The notes: generated from the sequence alone by a model not told the origin. A DNA stretch of 64,000 nucleotides from Aquatica leii (GCA_035610365.1 CM069436.1:35719117-35783116), one strand, 5' to 3'; counted from the first letter of the stretch, positions 44,027 to 55,515 are shown. Numbers and translations are program-made.

Positions 44027-45556
44027 AGCATGATACGATTTTTTTACAAAATTTTTAATGTTTCGTTTCAGTTTAACAGAATTCAAACGACCACATCTAT
44101 AAAAAATACAATCGGATTGTTTATACACTTTCCGATTGGCATATCAAAATAAAAAACTTAAAGCATAATAATAGCTCACGACGCGACATTTGCATAAGTA
44201 CTGTAACGTAACTGCATAAGATGTGTACCATTAATATAGACTCTGTGAGTGAATAATACGAACAAGTCAGTTGACGCTCAAACAAGTTTAAACATGCCCA
44301 ACTTGTACTTGTAACACACATTTAATACAGATAACCAATAAAAGGACATGAAAACTTGTACACGTGGCAGAAACGACAATTATGCACATTTGCGTATAAT
44401 ATTTAGATCATGTTTATTGCTGAATTGTGGAAAATTTTTATCTGATAGAAACAAACTGACTTTAGCTTCGTAATTAATAAATATATAAAACATTAACGCA
44501 TATTTTTATTTAAACACCTAATCTACTGTAAATTAGTGTTATTATTAAATATGTGCTATCTAAGCTTCCTAACAATTTTAATATTGATTTACAGTATCAT
44601 TTATTAAAAATAACTTACTTCAACCCTGCTTTCGACTGAAAAACTTTGTAATCGCAAAAGTAATTTATGTGATTACATTGCTTACACTAAATCACTATTG
44701 TAAATGAAGCAATAAATTATACGTTAACATTTATATTAGTTAATCTTATTTTATGTTCATATAAGTGACGGCCAATTTCAGTGGATAAATTTATTTCGTG
44801 CTATTAAGTGCATGCAATAATCAAATTATATTTTTATGTTATTTTAGGTGTTAAACCTGCATATATTAAACACTGAATATATGAATACAATAATTTAAAA
44901 AACAACTTTCAAATTCTGTTTTCGTTAAAATTAATGCCGCTTAGAACGTTAAGTAAAAGCGTTCACATGCTTTATATTTATTAACATTGCTTTACAACTT
45001 TCTTATTAAAACATAAAACCAAGGTTTAGAAAACTAAAAGTGAATGAAACTGCCAAAAAAACTTTTTAAGGCAGCAAGTAAAGCGCGAAGACATGTAAAC
45101 CACATATAATGACAACCGTTATAAAACAGAAAATTGCTAAAAATTACTGTTTCTAATAAAAATGATTTTAAATTTTAAAACATTTATATATTTGGCAATA
45201 TTCAATAAAATGTATATAACGCGTTTCTAAAAACAAGCGTTACAATTACATATAAAATCCAAATTAAGTCGCCAGTAATCAAATTATAATTTTTTGTGTT
45301 TTCAACAGCACATACTAAAATTTTTATTTGTTCTAAATTTTGTTATTGCAGTTCTTTATTGAAAATGGATGCATTGACCAACAATGATAATAATCCATAA
45401 CATGTTTCTTTCGTATGTGATAAATTACGATCAAACTCGAAAAGAATTTGAATAGAAACATGGAATAAAGAAACATTGATAACGGTAGTGAAAACAAAAG
45501 TACTTAAAAAAAAAAATGCTGAAACATAACATAAAAATTTTAACTCTACACGAAGT
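44027..45556. other. AT-rich spacer, nothing recognised
   Basis: No coding island or clear repeat between the TA-flanked element and the Gypsy 3' LTR. Confidence 0.5.
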
Positions 45557-46685
45557 TGCTACAAGCTTCTAGTAGTTTACGAACCTGCACGGCCAACTCG
45601 CTGTAGGATTGAAGCAATACCTGTCGGGGAGAAGGAAGGTTCAAGTGACTTTATTTTAAAGGGCGCCAGATCTTTTTTTGCAGAAATAGCTCCTGCTAAA
45701 TCAGCACAGAAGGGTCAAAGCTTGTACGAAATTGTTAAAGTTCGTAAAGCTGGAGGAAACGAAGAAAGAAACCAAATCTTTAACAACAATTGCACTTTAG
45801 AATCATAAATAAATTAAAATTTGAATCATTAACAATTACGAGATGAGTTGATAGCATCACAGTGAATAAATTTAGTCTGAGTTCAAATATAAGTAGGTAC
45901 TAAAACATCAGAAGTATCGGCAACTTACACTACATTTAAAACAAAAGTGTAACCACCAGAACATATAAAAAATCTTTGTGAGTAAATTACATTAATAATA
46001 GCAATAATTGACAGTTGACGTAATCAGCATGCGATAGTAATTTACTTAAACTAATTAAGTAATAATAATAAGAAGCAAATCAATTCGAACGTTTTAACAC
46101 GATTAGTAAATATGATTATTCATGAGTAGCACCGTAGCGACAGCGAATAATTAAAATCAAAAATTGACTTACCATGATTCAGGTGTACTTTCAGAAAGCG
46201 TTTTCCTACTGGCTCCCTGTAATCAAACTGCCTGAAAATAATCGTGTTTACCTGGTGACTCACAAACTATAACAGGTAAAAGAAACATTTAAAAGAAAGT
46301 AAGAGAACCGAAACGTATCGTATGCTGTTACAATATGTCTTTTGGTCCACGATGGCATTAGGTATAAATTGCTTCCGAAGAGAAATTCAATTGTGTCTGG
46401 TACATATGCCCTTCCGTATAAGATGGTATTATTTAAAGGTACATTGCCTTCGCATAGAAACTCAGCCCTTGTATCGCAGAATTAATAGGTCTAAAGCTTC
46501 CTAGTATAACTTTTCCCTTGTAGATTGTAAACTTGACCCGAAACTAGAACAAGAACACCCAGATTTTAGAGGTAGCACATGGCGCCTACGAAGGGACCAA
46601 CGATAGATGGCGTCGAGAAATAAAAAAATTATTTTAATTATACCAATATACAGGGTAGTGCATTTTTAAATTTATGCACGTAACA
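45557..46685 (-). repeat. 3' LTR of the Gypsy element, with PPT
   Basis: On the minus strand it runs TGTTACGTGCATAAATTT (46685 inward) to AAGCTTGTAGCA (45557), the same family as the solo LTR at 40181-41470. On the minus strand, CTGGGGAGGGGGATGC (46701-46686) lies directly before it and is the polypurine tract. Confidence 0.88.
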
Positions 46686-46701
46686 GCATCCCCCTCCCCA
46701 G

Positions 46702-47656
46702 CAAAATAATAATAATAAGCGTGGAGCGTGGGTTACAAAACGAAAGCTAAAATGAAGACAGAAATTTAGGCATACGCCAAGGATAAAACCCTAGAATCCA
46801 AAACCAACCCAATTCCAAAAAACCCAACCCCAGAGGTTTTCCAGAATCTTAAGAATACCGACAACCACAACTGTAACAGAAGCGCACGAAACGAAGTTTT
46901 CTCGTTGAAATGCCGAACAATTGTGTGGCGTCGAAGTCTTAACCACACCTCAAGCTCTCGCGACAAGATGTAAAAACGCGTCGTTGGGGCCCCCAACGTT
47001 AGTCTACACAAGCGCACGTCACCGCAATCAGTACTCGCTTGACCACAATAGTCTTCCTCCCACCCAGGAAGGAATTTGATCCATGACCAAAAAGAACAAA
47101 ACCCAGGAAAAATCCCTCCCACCCTGAAAGTAAATAAAAGAAGCATCCCAAAATTTTGCCCTTAAATCCAAAATAAAAAGGACTACAGCCTGCAATTGCT
47201 CGACTGTAGCCGGAAGCGGTGCCTGCTGTACAACCACAACATCCTATGCGCCGGTTAAAAAGATTTGGTCACCCCCGCCAAGCTCCATTAAGTCTGCAGT
47301 TAGAACCCCCGAAAAGTATTATGTCTAGTCCAGAGCTTGAGGCTACCGGGTCGAAGACAACTAACCTTCCCAAACGCATAGCCGTCAGGTTCCCACAACA
47401 GGCGTCTAAACCACTAACTATACTAACAAAGTAAACCCAAGAAAAAGAAATCTAACTAAAGAGATCAATGCGGAGTTTTCACTCCTAAAGAATAAGAATA
47501 CTAGACTAATTATTATACTACTAAACTTATATTAGGTGTTACTACAGCTAAAGAATAAAGATATCAGATTTACAAATAGTCAAAATCAGAGAAGAAAAAA
47601 AATTGTCAATCCGAGAGTACGTTTAGACAAATAAAAAAACGCTAATAGTCAAAATA
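46702..47656 (-). other. Gypsy 3' untranslated region
   Basis: This is sequence between the integrase end and the PPT, distinctly more GC-rich than the surroundings and containing GGGGGCCCCAACG near 46990. ORFs on both strands here (for example 46766-47146 and 47219-47434) show no retroelement domain. It may be a long 3' UTR or hold an eroded extra ORF. Confidence 0.5.
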
Positions 47657-48760
47657 TCAAGAAACCGAGAAGTTACTATGCTTCAACCGCTTTCGAAGTT
47701 TGTGGTAGTTAAAGGTATCTGTAGGAAAAGAAGTTGAGTCTACAGAAGAATCCGGTTCGTTGTCTGAAACAGCAGGTTTCAGGTCATTAACATGCCAAAT
47801 CGCAAAAGAAACTCCATCGTGATTTGCTCGTATGTCCATGGAGAAGAAACGCGTTTGATCTGGAAAAGTCCAATAAATTTCGGTGCTAACTTAGCATTGA
47901 AATGTTTGCTGGCGTCAGAAAGTACAAAGTTACGTTTCCAAACACGGTCTCCGATGACCAGTATTAGCATACGACGATAGTTTTTGTAAAATACCTAAAC
48001 GAAGTTTTTCGTAGAATTCGTTGCGTGGATGTATTAGACGATCGTGTTCAGGAAGTTCTTCTGTCGGAGAAGGTGGATTACCTAATAAGTCTCCATAGAG
48101 ATTATGTTCACGACCACAAAAAGTAAAGTAAGGTGGCAAGCCCAATAATTTCATGTTTCGCAGTACGAATAGCGCAGCTAATGTGCGGTAAGTGAACATC
48201 CTATGAGCGTTGATTTTCTTTTACATAAGACGCCAACATGGTTTTTACTACCCAATTAACCCGTTCAGCAGGGTTGGCTTGAGGATGGTAACAAGCCGTA
48301 AACAAAATAGTAGTGCGATATTGGGCACATAACTTGCGACTGCGTAATTGAACGCCATTATCAGAGATAATGTATTGAGGAGTACCGAACAGTAAGAAGA
48401 TATTTGCCTCTATTAACTTAGAAACCGCAAAAACCGTAACCGTGCGCAATGGAAAAAGACAAGTAAATTTAGAAATAAAGTCTACCACAACCAAGATGTA
48501 ACAGTAACCCTTCGAAGATCAAGGTAAAGGACCAACAATATCAATACAAAGTACTTGCCATGGGCGTACTGGTTTTGCTCTAGAAGCTAGAAAGGACGTG
48601 CCTTCTGTCTGCCTTATGAGAAGCACACACTATACATTTCCGAATATATTCAGTAACTTTAGCTCTTAGATGCGGCCAGTAATAATGTTCACAAATACGC
48701 GCTAGCGTTTCTGTAACTCCACAGTGACCAGCAGTAGAAAGATCGTGATATTGCTATATA
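47657..48760 (-). pseudogene. Gypsy integrase and C-terminal tail
   Basis: On the minus strand the H2C2 zinc-binding region lies at about 48740-48610 (G-H-C-G-V-T-E-T-L-A-R-I and C-I-V-C-A-S-H-K). The first catalytic Asp block (L-C-I-D-I-V-G-P) is near 48530, a frame break follows near 48500, and then V-V-V-D-F-I-S-K-F at 48494. The second Asp sits in I-I-S-D-N-G near 48365, and the third acid in the N-P-A-E-R-V-N block near 48265. The tail has G-D-R-V-W-K-R near 47955 and W-H-V-N-D-L-K-P near 47785. At least three frame breaks are present, so integrase is not functional. Confidence 0.82.
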
Positions 48761-48980
48761 ATTAACTTCTGTTGATTCTTAGGAACCACTACTTTCCAGT
48801 TAGACTGATTCGACAAAGCTCGAAGTGATTTATATAGTAGGCCATCAAGTACTGACTATGAAGCAAACTTGCGAGGTAACATCGTGACTCAGTCGATAAG
48901 TTTCAAATACCAAGAATCACTTATAGAAATAGTAATGCCAAAGCCAGATGAAGGTACCTTAGGAATTTCAGTAATTGTAT

Positions 48981-49346
48981 TCACTGGTGTAACAGAGCGA
49001 GATAAGAGATCGGTACCAAATGTTCTTTACCTTTTCGGAGTATGATAAAAAAGTCGTATTGTTGTAATCCAATAAACCAACGCGCTAAGCGTCCAGAAGG
49101 AGATTGTAGTCGATGTAACCAAAGCAAAGAATAGTGATCAGTCACTACCGTGAATTGAGAGCCTTCAATATCAGGACGAAACTTTTCTATAGCCCAAAGT
49201 ACTGCTAAGCATTCCTTCTCGGTTGTAGAATAATTGCGCTCAAGTTTAGTTAATGAGCGACTAATATAGCTAACGACAGTTTCACCGTTATCGGTCATTT
49301 GACTTAACACTGCCCCTAACCCAAAGTCTGAAGCATCCGTTTGCAC
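48981..49346 (-). pseudogene. Gypsy RNase H domain
   Basis: An open stretch of 121 codons with Q-T-D-A-S-D-F-G-L-G-A-V (first Asp), S-R-S-L-T-K-L-E-R-N-Y, the T-E-K-E-C-L-A-V-L-W-A-I-E-K-F block with the catalytic Glu, T-D-H-Y-S-L-L-W-L, and R-K-G-K-E-H-L-V-P. All the usual RNase H landmarks of Ty3/Gypsy are visible. It follows the RT fragment after a short break near 49360. Confidence 0.88.
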
Positions 49347-49370
49347 AGTAAAAGAAAGAGAAAAAGCGGG

Positions 49371-49870
49371 TCAGGAAAGAATAGGTGCCGAAACTAAGCA
49401 ATTTTGTAAAGTAAGGAAAGCGTTTTGACACTCTCGAGTCCAGAGAAAAGGAACATTTTTCCTAGTCAAATTAGTTAAAGGAGATATTAAAGAAGAAAAG
49501 TTCGGGATGAATCGCCGATACCAACTCGCTATGCTAATCAATCTACGCACTTTCGTAGAAATAGGAATATTACAGATCGCAGCAACCTTATCAGAATCGA
49601 CTAGTAAACAATTTTTGTTGACGACATACTCTAGGTATTTCAGCTCAGGCTGACAAAAATGACATTTGTCTCGATTTAATGTGAGACCAGCAGTAAATAA
49701 TCGTTGCAGCACTTTCGCCAGAACTTGCATATAATCGTCGAACGTAGGCATAGCAATGATGATGTCATCCAAGTACGCAAAACAGAAAGGTTCTAGGTCA
49801 GCCACAATAACTTGATCAAAAAGACGCTGGAACGTAGCAGGTGCATTATGAAGTCTAAAAGGTACTTAAT
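49371..49870 (-). pseudogene. Gypsy reverse transcriptase, C-terminal half
   Basis: From about 49855 the minus strand reads R-L-H-N-A-P-A-T-F-Q-R-L-F-D-Q-V and continues, open, into A-Y-L-D-D-I-I-I-A (catalytic Asp pair near 49755-49760), L-T-L-N-R-D-K-C-H-F-C, Y-V-V-N-K-N, W-Y-R-R-F-I-P-N-F-S and P-L-T-N-L-T-R-K. The front half of RT (fingers and the first catalytic Asp) is absent because the deletion junction lies at about 49865. Confidence 0.87.
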
Positions 49871-50155
49871 TTTGAAAACAAAGAAGAAGAATGTTCCCAT
49901 CAAAGTTATTCACCAATGCTGTAAGTTTGATAATAGTTTGTTTGAAAGTTTGTTCTATACCCATACGGTATAAAATGTTTAACTGAAGTAAAGGATTTAT
50001 TCAATTCCACCTGATGAGCTGTTCGAACCATTTTCCTAAGACGATCTGCACTAATTTCTGTATCGATACCTCTAGAGATTAATTCGTATTTAAGTTTAAA
50101 TTTGTGAAGACGATTTCCATAAAATTTTCAAATAGTAGCCATTTTGTTGAACTAA
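49871..50155 (-). pseudogene. Gypsy gag N-terminal remnant
   Basis: It begins M-A-T-I near 50146 on the minus strand and includes K-Y-E-L-I-S-R-G-I-D and I-S-A-D-R-L-R-K-M-V-R-T-A, a SAP-like motif seen at the start of gag in several insect Gypsy elements. It runs into non-matching sequence and then the RT half, so the rest of gag and the protease are deleted. Confidence 0.55.
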
Positions 50156-50304
50156 TAAGTAATAGACAAAATCGAGAAAAAAACAACAATATAAGCTACC
50201 TATTTCTTACCTAATTAACTAAGCTTTCGATAAATGATGTAATCACAATTCAAGAAAATCGTTTAAAGCAATAAAGAGAACAAGAAAATAGTTATAAGAA
50301 AATC

Positions 50305-50325
50305 GGTCTCCACGTTGGGCGCCAA
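50305..50325 (-). other. Gypsy primer binding site (tRNA-Lys-like)
   Basis: On the minus strand TTGGCGCCCAACGTGGAGACC lies a few bases inside the element from the 5' LTR end (TGTAGCA). TGGCGCCCAACGTGG is the usual sequence complementary to a tRNA-Lys 3' end. Confidence 0.75.
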
Positions 50326-50343
50326 AATTTGCTACAAACTTCT

Positions 50344-51708
50344 TTAATAAACGCTTTCAGATATTACTATTTACTAATACGCTTATCCAGATATTCAAGT
50401 GTCACAACCATTTACTTTTGAGGACAAATCTTTTAGCATTTTTGAATCGGATTTGTAAAAGAGTTCCTTTCAAATGATTTTATGAAAAAACATAACTTGC
50501 ATCCTTATAAAAAAAAGAAAGTTTACACAATACTTCTTGGACGTGCAGAAAGTAGGTTGACTTTTTCAAACTGGTTAATTTTTGCAGTCAACAACAGTGG
50601 ATAACCTAACTTTTGAGAAGCTTTTAGTTAGATTTCGATTGCTTGTTTGAGTTTTGCGATTTATCTCACGCCCTGATGTAGCCCCTTACGAAAGTGGGCA
50701 AAACGTTGGCAGCTTTGGTTGCAAAAACTATGACGCGGTCCAAACCCGAAAGACATTTTAATGTTAGTATAGATTCCGGCCGTGGAAGCCTTCACTATTA
50801 CAAAATCTTAAGAACTCGCAATGTAAGAATTTTTTTTCTAATTCAGGCATGTGTAACAAAAAAAATCAAGATTTTGGGAGTAGAAAAAAAATCTCTCTTA
50901 ATCTAGATCCGCATAATCCTCAAAATAGGTCACTAACTCAACTGTCTTGCGAGTTCTTAGACCAGTGTTCTGTCAGGCTACTGTCACCAGAGAGCATTGG
51001 AAGTACAAGTTCCCGGAAACTTTAAGACAACTAGATTATTCTTGTTAGGTTTTTAAAAGACGAAGTGTATAAGCAGCGATACCGATAATGTTTTAAAATT
51101 ATAAAACAAAATCAACAAATTATACACATATTTACAGATAAGCACATGTAACAAGGTAACCTATTTGAAAATTTGATAAATTAGCTAAATTGTGTCTTTG
51201 GTTTTATTTTATGCTGATTTTGTAACAATTTGAAGTAGGTATTTAATTTGAAATTTTAAATTACTGTAGAATATAAAAACCTTACTCTACTTATTTGTGT
51301 ATTTTTAAATTTAAAGTAGTGTAGTGCATAAAAAATGCCTAAAAGTGTAATGTGTTCTATTAAAAAAAAAGTACTTCTATGAATATCTGGTGTCCAAATG
51401 TTTTTATTTTTACTGTCGTAATCCATGGGGAAAATGCTTCAACTTTGCTAATTTAACGCAATTTCTAGCTTTAATAATAAAGAAGATAGAAATAGTTACC
51501 AAATCACTTTGAAAACTATATGTTTTTTCTATTAACCAAAATTATTGCAGTTACTATTACTACTACAACCAGTAAATAAACACTGAATAGGTGTTCTAGT
51601 AAAAATATTGTTTATTTCATACAGCTAACCAATCTTCACAACTCAGTAAAAACTATAGTCTAGTCGATAAGTTAAAAAACGTGGTAATTCTTGAAATAGC
51701 TCCTAAAA
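50344..51708. other. Unassigned spacer
   Basis: This should have been the Gypsy 5' LTR but does not match it. No coding island is recognised; the 70-codon ORF at 50694-50906 shows no motif. Confidence 0.45.
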
Positions 51709-52262
51709 GTAGAAAAATGTATTAAAACGATTTTTAGCGGATAAAAAATTGCAGAAGTTATAAACAAATTAAGAAAAAAAAGCATTTAGTTTTTTGCGAA
51801 TAACTCAGAAACTATAAGAGATCATCAAAATTTGAAAAAGATTTTTAAAAATGAAGAAATTGCTAATACAGAAGTTTTGGAATTGTATCTCCATTGCTAT
51901 TTTAAACGAACGCTGAAAGTAGTTCTTCGCGTGACTATTTCGGAATGCGCACGCAGTCTCTGAAGCGAGTACGTCACATAAAACATTTTTTTAAGTATTA
52001 AATGTTAATTCAAAAATAATCACGCGGAGGTCTACTTTCAACGTTTATTTAAAATTGTTAGCAATAGAGATAGAGTTTTAAAAGCTGCGACTTTTTTATT
52101 GGAAATTTTCTCTTCTTTAAGAATCCTTTTTTAGATTTTCATTATCTCTTATAGTTTTAGTTTTTCGCCAGAAACTACATGCCCTTTTTTTTCATCTTAA
52201 ATTGATTAATAACTTTTGCAATTTTTTTTCTGCTGAAAAACATTTTAATTAATTTTTCTACA
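51709..52262. mobile_element. Foldback element with about 240-bp arms
   Basis: Left arm 51709 to about 51950 and right arm about 52014-52262 are imperfect reverse complements; both begin GTAGAAAAAT at the outer edge. Matching blocks include AACTATAAGAGAT, ATTGCAAAAGTTAT-like and GAAAGTAG near the centre. The arms almost meet, leaving a loop of about 60 bases. No coding content. No target duplication is recognised. Confidence 0.78.
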
Positions 52263-52689
52263 CGTCATTCCAAATCCAATGAGTTATTGCTCATATTTTT
52301 AGTAGTAACAGTCTAAATATTTTTATAATTATATTTTTTAATAATATAAATATGGAATATGGCTATAGACAATTTTTATTCGTATCATGTTTTTGGTTAT
52401 TTTCCTCTTGTTTACTAACCCGTGACCTAAAGTTTAGTTTTTGGCAGTTAAACCTGGTGCATATTTTTTCTAGTCTATGTATGATCAATATTGTATTTAA
52501 TACAAACTAATTATATAAACGCGCTTCAATCATGAGACGGGGTTTTATACACAAGACGCGTAGCGGTGAGTTTATGAAGCGGTCGAGTGATTGAAACGTA
52601 TTCTATGACGTGTGCTTTATACTAGTTTCTCTATTTCGATACAATATTTAATATCTTTTGTATAATTTTAATTTTAAAACAACATTGGG
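52263..52689. other. Short unassigned spacer
   Basis: Contains a GC-richer patch around 52515-52615 with CGCGCTTCAATCA and GTGATTGAAACG facing each other, possibly a weak inverted repeat. No gene. Confidence 0.35.
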
Positions 52690-53015
52690 AAACTTTTATA
52701 TTTTATTGAATTGGTAACACTTACACTTTGACATATTGAAATTTATATGTTAACCTAAAATCTCATACAAAATTATCTCTTTATACCTTTATAAGTAAAT
52801 ACTTTGAATTAATAACAACAGCAAATTCCCACACGTCTAACTTAAATGAATCAGACAGTGCCGGATTTAGAAAAATTTGCTCAGGGCGTAACACTTGGCA
52901 TCAAAATTTTGATTTCAATTGTTAAGTTGAAACAATTTTAATTTCTTTTTCATGTAACGTCAACTTAGGATGTAGAGATACCAGCTTTAAGAAAATTAAC
53001 ATTACTAAAATCGTG
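52690..53015 (+). repeat. Dispersed repeat shared with 12.3 kb, copy 2
   Basis: Second copy of the repeat at 12285-12525, same orientation. It carries about 70 extra bases including CAGTGCCGGATTTAGAAAA, which resembles the ends of some hAT elements. Confidence 0.6.
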
Positions 53016-53048
53016 TAAGAATTTGCTTATTCTTACACGGATTTTAGT
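53004..53048. repeat. Near-perfect 20-bp hairpin
   Basis: ACTAAAATC-GTGTAAGAAT is followed after TTGCTT by its reverse complement with one extra base. It sits at the end of the dispersed repeat copy and just before the Penelope pseudo-LTR. Confidence 0.85.
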
Positions 53049-53134
53049 GTAATTCTCATGTCGAAATAGAGAAAACAACTATTTGTTTAGGGTTAATGGT
53101 CTATATATTTATTTAATATAATGTATGTACAAGT

Positions 53135-53163
53135 TTTCGAACTTGAACTAAGTTCTTCTTCGG
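53135..53163 (-). ncRNA. Hammerhead-like motif in pseudo-LTR
   Basis: On the minus strand CCGAAGA is followed by a stem (GAACT...AGTTC) and then GAAA. This is the CUGANGA-stem II-GAAA layout of a hammerhead core with U4 changed to C. Penelope-like elements are known to carry hammerhead ribozymes in their pseudo-LTRs. Probably inactive. Confidence 0.3.
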
Positions 53164-53599
53164 GCAGTATAAATTAAACTAAATTGACAATTATAAAACT
53201 AAAATAACTAAAAAGAATAAATCGTAAGAAAAATAGATAATTGACGCAAGTTTATTTAGCTACAGCATTTGCTCAAAGATCTAAAGAAAAACCACCATAA
53301 ACATTCTAGACGTAGCTTAAGTGTAATTGGTGGAAAAATTAAGATTGAAAAATAACAGGTGATAGATAGTTCATAATCATTATCTTTGTTAAAATTATGT
53401 AGTGTCAACTACATGTTTGGCAATGGTAGAAAAAAATAATGGTACATTATCTTTTGTTGATGTAAAGATAGAAAGAAAATACATAGATTTCGCAAATCTT
53501 GCAATTATCGGAAGGTGTTGAAAACAAACACAATAATACCTACGTAATATAATGAACAAGGTTTAATATAATTTTCAAAAATAAGAATGTATACTATAA

Positions 53600-53830
53600 A
53601 TGAATTTTGAACTATTTTTCAATCCAAATTCATTAAAATCTACATTTGCACATGTTTTGGATAATCGACATACTATTTTTTCTTACAAATTATTTCATCC
53701 TTTTAATAACATCAACAACAAACAAATTCTTGAATTACTAGAGTTGATTTATATTAAAATATCAAATAATAATTCTCTGTTGAACGATCAAACTAATTTC
53801 AATTATGATTTTAAACTTAAATTTTCTTAG
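53600..53830 (+). pseudogene. GIY-YIG endonuclease C-terminal fragment
   Basis: A 76-codon open stretch reading T-F-A-H-V-L-D-N-R-H-T-I, later I-L-E-L-L-E-L-I-Y-I and S-L-L-N-D-Q-T-N-F-N. This resembles the C-terminal half of GIY-YIG domains of Penelope-like elements, where 'FAxHVLExxHxI' is followed by 'LExxEIxK' and 'LNDQT'. The catalytic GIY and YIG strands are absent. It is different from the fragment at 55.3 kb, so it comes from another subfamily. Confidence 0.55.
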
Positions 53831-54950
53831 ATTTGTTTTAAATTGCACCATCATCCTTTTTTAAAATAATTTATATTTAACATTTGACATTTTTCAAAAA
53901 ATGTAACTTTAAAAAAATTTTGTAATCTTATTTTTATAAGTTGTAAATATTTTTTGTAGACTTTTCTGAAGATGAGTTTTATTATTTTAAAGCTCGAACC
54001 ATATGTAAAAAATACATTTTCAAAGTTAACGGATTTATTATTGGTGGACTGGTAATTTGAATAATTTAAAAATTAACCAATAACAATGAATCCCTTTAAC
54101 AATTTAAAATTTACCGATTCTATATTTTTTTTTTTCTATTGATACTAAACAAATGCGCTACTGATTATAAAAAAACATTAAAAAAATGAACTTTACTGTA
54201 ACATGAATCCTCACTATAGTCTTAACTGATTTATAACGCTAATAATATCTACAATTGCTTGACTGTTGATACAATGTCAACATTCAAAATTTACTGAAAT
54301 TTTATTTTACATACTTTCGTCCTATGTTGATAACTTTACAGTGAAATGGTTTATAACTTAAACCAGTAATTGCTGATCATGTCTGCATCGAAACCGCCAC
54401 AGTTTTTGTATTAAAATGATTTGCTTAATAATTTAAAATAACCAATAAACAATTACCCTAAAACGGTGCAAGATAGAAGAAAGTTGCGCATAAACATTTC
54501 TATATAGGACAAAATTTACTATAAAAAAGTTGGCGGAAGGGTACAATTACCTTCAATAGTTTAGAAAATACACATATTCAAAGTTGCACAAAAATTACAT
54601 TAAAATTTTGTAACTCTTAAACTATTAGATATAATTATACACTCCCGCGGACTTTTTTGTAGTAAATTTTGTGCTCAATAAATTGTTTATGTGCAATTTT
54701 CATCTATATTGTACCGTTTTTGCAGCGTACAAGGCGAAAGCTCGCGCGGATCTAATTCTGCAATTACTATAATCATTTTTCATCACTGCTGAGTGAAATT
54801 AAGACTTATTATATTTTTAAAACATAAAACGAATCGTAAGGAATATCTTGTTTAATAATAATAAACATTGCATTCGAAAAATTCAAAAAGTGAAGTGAAA
54901 TTAGGCACCATCGCAAGTTCCAGCTTTGTTTCATCTGAGCGTTTCATCTG
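53831..54950. other. AT-rich sequence inside the Penelope-like element
   Basis: No coding island recognised apart from the hammerhead-like motif. It may contain the body of a second nested element. Confidence 0.4.
53966..53999 (+). ncRNA. Hammerhead-like motif downstream of GIY-YIG fragment
   Basis: CTGAAGA is followed by a possible stem (GAG...CTC with an AT-rich extension) and GAAC. This keeps the whole CUGANGA strand but has GAAC in place of GAAA. It lies about 135 bases after the GIY-YIG frame, where a Penelope 3' pseudo-LTR would be. Confidence 0.3.
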
Positions 54951-54959
54951 AGCGTTTAC

Positions 54960-55515
54960 CTGCGAATCAAGCATCCTATAAGTGTTTTCAACACTAAAAC
55001 CAGATGATACTTTAATACGTTCAGTTTATCAAAAACCAACAAATACAGATCAATACATAAGCGCAAATTTTCAGCATCGCCCAGCTCAACAACTTAGAAC
55101 AATTCGCACATTATATAATCGTTCAACGATAATTTGTTACAAAGATAAATTACAAGAAGGATTAAATCACTTTAAGTTTTTATCAGATATGGTTTTAATA
55201 GAAAGCAAATTAAAAAGTTTCTTTGACCAAAGATAAGACTTACTTTAACAGATGATACAATTATTAACCAAAAAACCATAGATACCAGATTGAAAGAACA
55301 CAAGAGACATCTTCGTTTACTCCAGCCTACTAAGTCTGCCATGGCCGAACATACACTTGACACTCTTTATAATATAAGCTATGAAAAAACCAAAACAATT
55401 TCTAACACAAAGAACTAAAAATCAAGAAAGATTAGAGAAGCAATTGACATTATGAAATTTCCCAACAATTTCAATAGAGACATTGGGTACAAACTATTTG
55501 ACACCTAGTTACGTG
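54960..55515 (+). pseudogene. Penelope-like RT C-terminus and GIY-YIG relic
   Basis: The first part (about 54985-55236) reads K-P-D-D-T-L-I-R-S-V-Y-Q-K-P-T-N-T-D-Q-Y and H-R-P-A-Q-Q-L-R-T-I-R-T-L-Y-N-R, the conserved end of Penelope RT. After a gap and frameshift, 55285-55510 reads D-T-R-L-K-E-H-K-R-H-L-R, K-S-A-M-A-E-H-T-L-D-T and A-I-D-I-M-K-F-P-N-N-F-N-R, the GIY-YIG endonuclease (Arg, His and Glu landmarks of 'TRxxEHxR...SAxAEH'). The GIY and YIG strands themselves are deleted, and at least one stop follows S-N-T-K-N. Non-functional. Confidence 0.78.

Larger units (their letters stand above)
45557..50343 (-). mobile_element. Ty3/Gypsy retrotransposon, internally deleted
   Basis: A minus-strand element. 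From its 5' side (right) it has a remnant of the 5' LTR end (about 14 bases, TGCTACAAACTTCT on the plus strand at 50330-50343), a Lys-type PBS, a short gag start, then directly the second half of RT, RNase H, integrase, a long 3' region, a polypurine tract and a 1,129-bp 3' LTR. The gag C-terminus, protease and RT N-terminus are missing, and the sequence right of 50343 does not resemble the LTR. The internal region is therefore a deletion derivative and most of the 5' LTR is lost or replaced. Confidence 0.88.

Noticed and set aside
46766-47434. ORFs of 60-126 codons on both strands in the Gypsy 3' region
   Set aside because: No retroelement or envelope-like features (no signal peptide or membrane segment arrangement that I could defend); GC-richer composition makes longer chance ORFs.
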